A stretch of DNA of 64,000 nt, taken from the NCBI GenBank assembly GCA_963575645.1, contig OY754464.1, positions 83,426,948 through 83,490,947 on the forward strand, written 5' to 3'. Below are positions 55,541-64,000 of this stretch, piece after piece (position 1 is the first letter of the stretch; every line of letters starts with the position of its first letter). The notes beneath the pieces were generated by a model. The model ran no database searches, was not told the DNA's origin, and saw only the letters and a program-made list of their open reading frames with translations. A program made the position numbers and the translations under genes. This stretch comes from Xanthostigma xanthostigma. Lineage: Eukaryota > Arthropoda > Insecta > Raphidioptera > Raphidiidae.

Positions 55541-56930
55541 CCATTAACTTTTATGTTATACAACTATACACTTTACAAAAGGTTAATAAATTCACAAGAG
55601 CAACTGTAGATATAATGCTCCATGTTTGTTATGATCTATGTGGCGGCCATTATTATTTTATCGAGTTAATAAATATTTATGCCCTGGAAGAACAGATTTA
55701 TACCTGCAGTTGCTTGATAATTATGTCTGGTGAATTGAATTATCGCTATTTATTCGGAGGAATAGCTACCTGAAGAATAAATGAACCGAATAAATAACTA
55801 CTTACGTTCGGTGAATATGGCCATATGACTTGTATTTAAAGTTTAGTAAATTGCAGACCTCAAAAAATCTTCATTTACTTATAATTTACAATAAATATAA
55901 CATTATGTTTGGTTTTTTTTTTTTCTACCTTTTTTCCCATGAGGGAAATCTATTTATTTAAATATGTTTGTCAATATTAAGCTACTAAACACAAACCATG
56001 CAGTAGGTTGTCTTGGTACACTGTAAGAATTGTTTGTAATACTTGCTGTTTTTTACTTACATCTGACAATAAAGTTTTATTATTATTATTATTATTATAT
56101 ATAACAAAATACATATTTTATATTAATGTTTAAAAGTTATACGTATACAGAAAAATACAACAAAATTATTAAATTAAAATGTTTTTATTTATTATGATTA
56201 AATGTAAAAAAAATTGGTAACAGTAAAACGAAGGAAAACATTTATTTTGGGCTAATTTGGATTTGAAGTTTAGACGGCTATCGGTTGTCTTTGGATGGAG
56301 ACCTTAAAACAGATATATAAAATGCATCCCTTCACATATATAATAGACCAGTTTGGCATTTTTCACGACATCTTGTGAATTGTGTCGTATTAGCCAGTTC
56401 AAATTATGTCTTTTGAAATAATTGATGCTTAAGTATGATTGATTTATTGTTTCAAGAAAAACGACTTAACATTTTCGGATCACTGCGATAATTTGGACTA
56501 AACATTTTTGCCGTCTTGGAAACCTTTTTCATCGCTGAAAGTTATCAAAATAGTTTCTGATAGCTGTCATCAGCTACTGTAAAGAAGATTCTCACATGTT
56601 TGGTTTGGATTAAGACGGAATAAAGAGAAGAAGTTCTCCATAAATCGTATAACATTTTCTTCTCCAATAACTCTAAAGGTGCTGACGTAACTAAAGTAAG
56701 CACAAGCGGCCATCGCAGCAAGGTGTAACCCATAAGCAAAATATAACCTGCACCCCCTCTAACCAAAGTTAGTTGACAATATTATGATTATTGCAAATGT
56801 AAGATTTTTCTAAAAAATGTAATCTAAAAATATTTATGTTAGTTCAAAAACAGTATCGAGAAAACGAAAAAAAAAACATTTATGATTAAAGTTTGACGAT
56901 ATATTATTTCGAGTGTATCATAATACCATG
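55541..56930. other. no gene; LINE tail at 56030-56098
   Basis: CTGACAATAAAGTTTTATTA followed by (TTA)n at 56066-56098 is a LINE/SINE 3' end. The rest of this 1.4 kb is AT-rich and has no recognised ORF or repeat partner. Confidence 0.45.
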
Positions 56931-57366
56931 TTAAGACTGCTGCACACGAGGCTAGAAACGCTGTTAGGAGTTCTGCTAGCCGGCAGGTTGGGTACGAAGC
57001 TGGAAATGACGTCACTGCGGGCTGCCTTGCTAGCTCAGAAGAAAGGTTTCAAAATTAGAACAGGGGCTATTTTCCCTGCTAGATTTGGTATGAGCAAGAA
57101 CCAATCAGGAAGTGGTATCTTCACGTGGGCACTTGAACAAACGCCCACATGGCGTCGTTCTGCCAGACAACAGACACGTTTTGCTCTGTGTTTATATTCG
57201 AACTGTCACTGCGCGCGCACCAGATCTATCCACAAAACACGCTTGAAAAATAGTCTCGTGTGAAGCGAGCACTCGACAGCATCAAGAAAACCAGCGCTAG
57301 AAAACTAGTAGGCAAATCTAGCAAGGAATCTAGCAGCGTTTCTAGCCTCGTGTGCAGCGGCCTTTA
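56931..57366. mobile_element. hAT-like MITE with GCTGCACACGAGGC ends, copy 2
   Basis: GACTGCTGCACACGAGGCTA at the left and CCTCGTGTGCAGCGGCCTTT at the right. The interior is inverted relative to 4712-5080 (GAGCAAGAACCAATCAGGAA, CACTGCGCGCGCACC, CTATCCACAAAACACGC). It contains a 116-codon frame that is not conserved in the other copy. 57367-57888 downstream is featureless. Confidence 0.65.
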
Positions 57367-57888
57367 AATAGAACAGAACATAATATTATTTTTCGATACA
57401 AACCTTAAACTTCTGCTGACCTGACGGCTACCTATACTAATAACAATTTGTTTTTGTTCAGGGAAATACAATTGTTATTGTAATGTTTGTATCAATAAAG
57501 CTAAAATAACATTAAATTGTTTTATAAATAGATATATTTTGTCTCTTTTTTCTACGTAAAAAATAGCTTTCGTATTTTAGTTTACATTCTTAGTAATTTC
57601 GTCGATTCTTAAGACGCTGATGACCTCAGTTGTTGAGCGTCTATAATTCACAATCTCTCTCTCTCGATTCTTAGTGAGTTTGTCTATTCTTATTGAAGCA
57701 AAGTCGATCATTAGTAAGCATGATGTTGATTCTTAAAGTCAATTATTAACGATCAATGTCAAATCTTCCTCACTAAGATTTTCCAAACCCGACAAACCGT
57801 GCGAGCAAGACGCATTTTTACTTTCTTCACTCTCGAAATGCCTTGACAATTTGACACCCGTTCACGAACTGCTATAATCTATACTAAT

Positions 57889-58623
57889 ATATAAAGCTGA
57901 AGAGTTTGTTTGTTTGTTTAGTTAAACGCGCTAATCTCAGGAACTACTGGTTCGAATTGAAAAAAAAATTTTTTGTTGGATAGCACATTTATCGAGGAAG
58001 GCTATAGGCTATATAATATCACGCTACGACCAATTGGAGCGGAAAATCAATGAAAAATGATGCAAGATGTATCTCAAAATTAGTCCGTCCGACAAATATT
58101 ATCAGGTGTAATGCCTTAACTAAATATTGCAATATTAGCGCGTTACGTTCACAAGCCCGGATAGCTCAGTCGGTAGAGCGTAAGACTCTTAATGCCAGGG
58201 TCTTGGGTTCAAGCCCCACGTCGGCGAATATATTTTTATTTTTTTTATTTTCTACATTGCTTTCTTCTATAAGGCTTACATTTCAATTTTTTAAAATTTT
58301 ATTACTACTAATTAAAATTAAATAAATTTAATTAATAGCTCATTTGAAAACTGTTACAACTATAGGTACCTATATAAAAATAATTTTCCTATAGTGTTTT
58401 CAATTAAATATTTATTATAGATATTAAAAGAAATTTATTAGTTAAAAAAAGTATAAATAGGTACTGCTTTTTAACGACAAAAACTTTTGAACGGTAACTC
58501 CGATCATTATGAAGTTTGGACACAGCATTCATCTCTGTAAACTAAGATGAATGTGCGTACTCATGCCCCTCCCTTCCCCATTCGTTCTTTTGCATCCGGG
58601 TGAAACCGGACGGGACCGCTAGT
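57889..58623 (+). mobile_element. Family U composite element, copy 2 (complete)
   Basis: 5' part: CTAATATATAAAGCTGAAGA, CGCGCTAATCTCAGGAACTA, TTATCGAGGAAGGCTATAGG. Middle: tRNA-Lys-like sequence at 58155-58227 followed by CTATAAGGCTTACATTTC. 3' part: AACGGTAACTCCGATCATTA to GAAACCGGACGGGACCGCTA. The same order in copies 1 and 3 shows that the tRNA-like block is an old internal component. Confidence 0.7.
58155..58227 (+). tRNA. tRNA-Lys(CTT)-like sequence inside family U
   Basis: D arm (GCTCAGTCGGTAGAGC) and T arm (GGGTTCAAGCCCC) are intact and the anticodon loop is CTCTTAA, i.e. anticodon CTT as in tRNA-Lys. The anticodon stem is mismatched and the acceptor stem imperfect. It may keep pol III promoter activity (A and B boxes present), but a functional tRNA is unlikely. 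Confidence 0.5.
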
Positions 58624-58892
58624 ATATAATACATTTTTATAACAATTCCCAGTTTTTGTAAATACTGTGTAAAAATGGGTACATCTCCGTGACAAAACGA
58701 AAAGCAAAAATTTCCATTTGTGTAAAGAAGGTTTAGTACTATGATGATGTTATTTAACAATGAGCCCAGTAGCGCCATCTCTCGGTGTAAAGGTGAGACG
58801 CCAAAATTGATATGTATTCCTGTAAATAAGAATTTTTAGTGGGGTCGTCTTGTTGTAACTGTTGAAAACTGTATCTACTTGTATTTTCTAAA

Positions 58893-59303
58893 AATTGGTT
58901 GTCTGTAAAGTCGGTTTACGGACGATAGTTTTACGTGATAACGTATTCCGCTCGAATATCATATTTAACAATACATAACCTAAATTTTAGTAGCTGTCAA
59001 ACTATATTTTTGATCAACCAAAGCAAAATACATATTTTTAAGCAATTATAAAAGACATTTAAAAGAATGTATATATACATATTATATATTTGTTAACAAA
59101 CCTTATAATTTATCTGGCCATCTGTCAGATGTAGCTTTCGCTGGAACAGCCGAAAAAAATGTTGAACGCACACTACTCTCTGACGTCACGCGAGAAGAGA
59201 GAGAGACTATCGCTTATATCGCGCTCTCGCTTGCGGAACGTTACTCTTTTTCGTGCGTGCAGCCGGTGTTTCATCAATTTATAAGACGTTATCACGTCAA
59301 AAA
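58893..59303 (-). mobile_element. Family B element, copy 7 (short)
   Basis: AATTGGTTGTCTGTAAAGTC to ATAAGACGTTATCACGTCAA. The interior has TCAAACTATATTTTTGATCA and GATGTAGCTTTCGCTGGAAC, as in copy 2, with large deletions. 59304-59704 after it has no recognised feature. Confidence 0.7.
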
Positions 59304-59704
59304 GTACAAGTAAGATAATCTTTCCAGTCTCTCAAGTCAAAGTTGAGACACGTATTATGGAATAAATGATGAAGACATAATAAAAAACGGTAATTTGATA
59401 CTGTTCATTGTTATAACAAAGTACGCTAAGAGACATTAGAGGTGTCATTCCATTTGTGTAAAATCTATTGTTCTATTGTTTTGTCACCTGAATAAAAAGT
59501 GTTTTTCTCTCATTAAAGACAACAAACCGGTAGATACAGACAATGTAACAATATACTTTTAACGGACGTTTCTTATAGACATTGAAAAATACCATCGATT
59601 GAAATGATCATCCTATATATGAATGTGATTTTCTTTAATTAAACTGGTTAATTTGACATTTGTTAACGTAAAAATTAAATAATTTAAAGAAAATATTATA
59701 TAAT

Positions 59705-61149
59705 AAAAAAAGCGAGTGTGCTTTAGACCACACGACTGAAGTAAAACTTCTTCCTGCCATATACAGGGTGTCCCATTAAGAATGGGACATAGAACAACCG
59801 CAGATTCTCCAATTCAAAATAAAACGATTAAGCGAAATATGCTTAGATAAAATGTTACTCGCTCTACCAGTGGCGTACGGCAGGAGTAAGTAATGCTTGT
59901 ACCCCTTCTAAATGTTACGCCGCTGTCTAAATTTTAATTTTGACTATAATTTTAATTTTTTTGATATTTTCTAAGTCAATAATGTACACTTGTTAGTTTG
60001 TTGTAAAGTCATTGGTTTTCGAGATATTCGCAGTTTTTTTAAGACAAAATTGTAAAAATGAATATTATTAATAATAATACAAATAAAAAGTACATGTCTA
60101 TCTATCTTTAACTGCGAATATCTCGAAAACCAATGACTTTACAATAAACTAACAAGTGTACATTATTGACTTAGAAAATATCAAAAAAATTAAAATTAGT
60201 ATAGTCAAAATTAAAATTTAGACAGCGGCGTAACATTTAGAAGGGGTACAAGCATTACTTACTCCTGCCGTACGCCACTGGTAGAGCGTACTGAACTAAT
60301 TTTTTTATTGTTAGGTGAATTTTATGATATTTAACAAGTGTGCCGATTTGAGTAAAATTATACGGTGTATTAAAAAAATTATGGACATTAATAATTTTTC
60401 AGTTTTCAACTTCAACACCCCGTATTTCGGAAACGAGTAACATTTTATCTAAGCATATTTCGCTTAATCGTTTTATTTTGAATTGGAGAATCTGCGGTTG
60501 TTCTATGTCCCATTCTTAATGGGACACCCTGTATAATAATGATACAATAATATTCGATAATCTATCACCATATTTTGATTAGCATCCTGATTTAACGACA
60601 CAATATAACCTCACTCTGTAGCACATATCTACAAAGACAAAATGTTTAAAATACAATTTTTGATTAATTAAAAGGCAAAATATGTTGGTATATATATTTA
60701 TTAGCATAATTTATAATACATTTAAAAAGATTTTTAGCTAACCTACATTATTTCCCGTTACAAAATGCAGCAAAATTCGATGAAATGTATTTTTGATACA
60801 AAAACAATTGTTTTCATTTTAAACGTCAAATAGTTGTCCAAAAAAAAAAAGAATTTCGATTAATGCTCCGTCTTTGTCGCACTCATTAACTTAGGTATAT
60901 CTCCCTCTCAACTTCCAATATACGAAACGTAACTCTCTCTCTTTCTTACTATCTTCACTAACTTATATCTCCCTCTCAACTTCCATTATACGAAACGTAA
61001 CTCTCTCTCTTACTATCTTCACTAACTTATATCTCCCTCTCAACTACCGTTCGCCTCGAACGATCACGCACCGTTCGCCTCGTTCGATGATGCACTTCCG
61101 TAAACGCTTTCGTCAGGCGTCAAGCGTGCCTAAAGAAGTTTCACTTCAA
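59705..61149 (-). mobile_element. Family A element, copy 5, interrupted by F
   Basis: AAAAGCGAGTGTGCTTTAGA to CTAAAGAAGTTTCACTTCAA, same orientation as copies 1 and 3. Family F copy 2 is inserted after CTTCCTGCCATAT. A block with TATCTCCCTCTCAACTTCC is also locally repeated near 60897-61044. Confidence 0.7.
59763..60533. mobile_element. Family F palindrome, copy 2, nested in A
   Basis: The ends match copy 1 (ACAGGGTGTCCCATTAAG). The spacer runs in the opposite orientation (AAGACAAAATTG first, GACATGTAC-type complement later). The right arm carries about 147 extra bases at about 60288-60434 (TACTGAACTAATTTTTT to CCCCGTATTTCGGAAAC), absent from the left arm and from both arms of copy 1. Confidence 0.85.
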
Positions 61150-61706
61150 TAAATAATATAGTTTCATCACGTTTGAAAAAAAGATTCAAAACATTTCACA
61201 AACATAGCTTAGCCATGCGACCGATTCTTTCTATACTCTCCGTTAAACTGTGTTCCTAATACACATTTTAATGAGTGTTGCATTTCTATTCTACATTGTC
61301 CTAGTTGTATTTTTTATTTTAATTTAAACACAACAATAAACAAGCAACAAAAGCACCTCACTGCTTTTTATACAGCTGCTATTGCTATTCTGTTGTTCTT
61401 AAAAGGAAACTTTTATACCTACAATAAGAATACACACGTTTTTGTGCTTCCAACCTGACAGATATCAGTAATTCAGTCGGTAGACGACTGAAATCTATCA
61501 CAAATTGCAATCCTCTTTATCATAAAATCTCTTCCTATATTGAAATTAAAGCAAGCTAATTATTTAACTGCGCAGAACTTGACCCGAGCAAGGTCGGGTT
61601 CGCAACTAGTACCAAGTAATTTTTTTTGAAGTGTACATTTCGATCAACATGCACGGTAGATGTAGTTTCACTTCTGTAGTATGTAGTGTAAACAAGGTTA
61701 ATATTT

Positions 61707-62286
61707 TTGAAGTAATTTTTGACTTGGGGAGTAAGCTGGTAAATGCCTGACGAAAGCGTTTGCGGAAGTGCATCATCGGACGAGGCGAACGATGCGTGAT
61801 CGTTCGAGGCGAACGGTAGTTGAGAGGGAGATATAAGTTAGTGAGTGCGACAAAGACGGAGCATTAATGGAAATTCTTTTTTTTTGGACAGCTATTTGAC
61901 GTTTAAAATGAAAACAATTGTTTTTTTTTATAAAAAATACATTTCATCGAATTTTGCTGCATTTTTTAACGGGAAATAATGTAGGTTAGTTAATAAATCC
62001 TTTTTAATGTATTATTAATTATGCTAATAAATATATGTAGGTACATATTTTGCCTATTAATTAATCAAAAATTTTATTTTGTAGATATGTGCTACAGAGT
62101 GAGGTTATATTGTGTTCGATAAACTTTGAGACGAACCGACTGCATATTATTGTTCGTTTATGAATTTAACATGCGCAAATTTGAGGTATTTACGCATTAT
62201 TCTTAATAAATATACCTACTTAAAATAATGATGGCAGGAAGAAGTTTTACTTCAGTCGTGTGGTCTAAAGCACACTGGCTTTTTTT
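61707..62286 (+). mobile_element. Family A element, copy 6
   Basis: TTTTTGAAGTAATTTTTGAC at the left (the palindrome is damaged) to GTGTGGTCTAAAGCACACTG plus T-run at the right. It is in opposite orientation to copy 5, 560 bp away; the gap holds nothing recognised. Confidence 0.65.
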
Positions 62287-62295
62287 AGAGTGGGT

Positions 62296-62400
62296 GTGTC
62301 GTTATTTAGAGTGTATCATTGTATGAGCAACAAGGTAAACCAACTGCAGGAGTTAAGTAATTTCGACGTTTTAAGGAGTTTGTCGTTATAGCGAGTGGAG
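62296..62400. mobile_element. pogo/Tigger-like terminal fragments
   Basis: TCGTTATTTAGAGTGTATCA matches 25834-25853. The right end GTCGTTATAGCGAGTGGAGT then TTGCACTGTA has, on the minus strand, the form TACAGTG...CACTCGCTATAACGA of a pogo/Tigger terminal repeat flanked by TA. No transposase sequence lies between. 62401-62792 has no recognised feature. Confidence 0.5.
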
Positions 62401-62792
62401 TTTGCACTGTACATGTATTTCAATCGAATAAGTCAGTTGAAATGTTCAGCTTTATTTGCATAAACTTACAGACACTCGGATGTAGGTACCTAAAGCTAAA
62501 AAAAGTAGGAAGAAATGAGTTCGTAACAATAAAATGTACCTATACATGTTTTTTAATAGTCTCCATCACACCACCTGTGTCCCTCAGCCTATTTTAAGTT
62601 TCAATTGCATTTAAGACTACAGATTTCTGCTTTCCCTCCGCATCAGTGATGGGATTGTCAATGTAGGGCATCTGGTTCACTGACATTTTTCCATAAACAC
62701 ATTTCCCTACACTTTGTAATGGAACTTAACATCAACTATACAAATTGCTTTATTCAAATTTTGTTGCAGTGAGAAATAATAATTAATAGGTA

Positions 62793-63160
62793 ATAAAATA
62801 TTTTTAACAAGATAATTGAACCGACTTCAAAATATGCACTAAAAAGTAAAAATTAGATAGTTGTCTGTAAAGTCGGTTTACGGACGATAGTTTTACGTGA
62901 TAACGTATTCCGCTCGAATATCATATTTAATAATACATAACCTAAATTTTAGTAGCTGTCAAACTTGGTCCGATCGTGCTTCTCTATCGCTTATACTGCG
63001 CTCTCGCTTGCACGCACAGGGTCAGGCGGAACGTTACGGCGTTACAGTTTTTCGTGCGTGCAGCTAGTTTTTCATCAATTTATCGGTGAACATACATAAA
63101 AAAAAATATATATATACAGTTGAACATAGAACCTCCTCCTTTTTTGAAGTCGGTTAATAA
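62793..63160 (-). mobile_element. Family C element, copy 4 (fragment), interrupted by B
   Basis: TTGAACCGACTTCAAAATAT and CACTAAAAAGTAAAAA at the left; CGGTGAACATACATAAAA to TTTTTGAAGTCGGTTAA at the right. Most of the C body is missing. Confidence 0.6.
62860..63083 (-). mobile_element. Family B element, copy 8 (internally deleted)
   Basis: GTTGTCTGTAAAGTCGGTTT and TTTTACGTGATAACGTATTC at one end. The other end stops at TTTTTCATCAATTTAT without the GACGTTATCACGTC motif. Confidence 0.6.
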
Positions 63161-63170
63161 CTTATAATAG

Positions 63171-63788
63171 ACTAGCGGTCCCGCCCGGTTTCACCCGGGT
63201 ATAAAAGAACGAATGGGGAAGGGAGGAACATCAGTACACACATTCATCTTAGTTTACCGAGATGAATTTTGTGACCAAATTTCATGATGATCGGAGTTAC
63301 CGTTCAAAAGTTTTTGTCGATAAAAAGCAGTATTTATATACTTTTTTTAACTAATAATTTTTTTTTAATTAATTAAATAAAACTAAAATAAATTTAAATG
63401 TAAGCCTTAGAAGAAAGCAATGTAGAAAAAAAATTAAAAATATATTCGTCCAACGTAGGGCTCGAACCCACGACCCTGAAATTGACAGTCGTGTGCTCTA
63501 CCGATTGAGCTAGCCGGCGTTGTATTCTGACAACGCTAATCTGAGTATATTTAGTTAGTGCATTTCACCTGAATAGAAGCTTATTTTTGAGATACATTCT
63601 GCAACATTTTTCATTAATGCTCCGCTCCTAATGGTCGTAGCCTGATTTTATATAGCCTTATAATAGCCTTCCTCGATAAATGGGCTATCCAACAAAAAAA
63701 AATGTTTTTCAATTTGAAACAGTAGTTCCTGAGATTAGCGCGTTCAAACAAACAAACAAACAAACTCTTCAGCTTTATATATTAGTAT
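63171..63788 (-). mobile_element. Family U composite element, copy 3 (complete)
   Basis: Starts (minus strand) at about 63788 with CTAATATATAAAGCTGAAGA and ends at ACCGGGCGGGACCGCTAGT near 63171. Same order of blocks as copy 2. Confidence 0.7.
63447..63520 (-). tRNA. tRNA-Lys-like pseudogene inside family U, copy 3
   Basis: Minus strand: GCCGGCTAGCTCAATCGG ... GGGTTCGAGCCC. The anticodon loop position reads GTC, so it differs from copies 1 (GTT) and 2 (CTT). T and D arms are recognisable; the rest is mismatched. Non-functional as a tRNA in all likelihood. Confidence 0.45.
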
Positions 63789-63789
63789 T

Positions 63790-64000
63790 AGTTATTGGCG
63801 TAACTAGTAGTCTAAGTCATTCATCGCGCTGACAGGTCATGACTTAGCCTACAAGTTGCGCCCATAATTTTATTCAACAATTGCGCGTTATTCATGTTTT
63901 AATTATAATGAGATGTTGTAAATATCTATTTATTTCTTTATAAAAAAACTGTCAATACTAACAGCACCAAACAGCACGATTCAATGTTTTGGTTTGAGGT
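63790..64000 (-). mobile_element. Repeat Y, copy 2 (cut by window end)
   Basis: AGTTATTGGCGTAACTAGTA to GGTTTGAGGT, an inverted match of 19926-20138. It continues past the window. Confidence 0.6.

Noticed and set aside
58155..58227. Functional tRNA-Lys gene
   Set aside because: The anticodon stem is mismatched and the sequence is embedded in a dispersed element with two further decayed copies.

Overview
This window is eukaryotic nuclear DNA, most likely from a moth or butterfly. It is AT-rich and almost filled with interspersed repeats. The lepidopteran inference rests on repeats I recognise as typical of that order: the palindromic GAAGTAAAACTTCTT ends, the paired AACCGACTTC/GAAGTCGGTT ends with a GGAGGAGGTTC block, the RTE-type 3' end GGTCTTTGCCCAGCGGTGGG, and the CTGAAGAGTTTGTTTGTTTG repeat with an internal tRNA-Lys-like stretch. 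It is not proven by a unique gene.

The only host gene I can support is membralin (TMEM259 family), + strand, represented by its last two coding exons. A 100-bp internal exon lies at 19245-19344 and the terminal exon at 37634-38344. They join in phase across a GT-AG intron of about 18.3 kb, and a likely poly(A) signal sits at 38679. Upstream exons were not found in the first 19.2 kb, so that part is presumably another large intron. Everything after about 38.7 kb looks intergenic.

Layout. 1-19.2 kb (upstream intron): a palindrome with hammerhead-like cores, a hAT element with a nested foldback, a foldback element carrying a 12-copy 29-bp array, two related solo LTRs, a hAT MITE with a perfect 8-bp TSD, and two elements (H, A3) just before the exon. 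19.3-37.6 kb (last intron): families C, B and A, an internally deleted pogo/Tigger relic, a 120-bp tandem array, a TTAA-flanked foldback element interrupted by element H, a SINE, several hAT ends, and three foldback elements packed at 35.5-36.1 kb. 38.3-64 kb (3' flank): 3' UTR, several nearly perfect palindromic elements, a roughly 150-bp array that looks amplified from a MITE, a 5'-truncated Jockey-type LINE, a SINE with a 13-bp TSD, and nested A/F and C/B insertions.

Family labels used here (local names only): A = GAAGTAAAACTTCTT elements (possibly Helentron-like); B = elements with GGTTGTCTGTAAAGTCGG at one end and GACGTGATAACGTC at the other; C = AACCGACTTC elements; F = ACAGGGTGTCCCA palindromes; G = TTAA-flanked foldback; H = TA-flanked element with an internal (TA)n; P = GTAGTGGATACA palindromes; U = composite with internal tRNA-Lys-like sequence. 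Several families occur as empty and filled sites within the window, so insertion order can be read directly. Edges of elements without a TSD are estimates from copy-to-copy comparison by eye. No CRISPR, rRNA, operon or bacterial feature is present.
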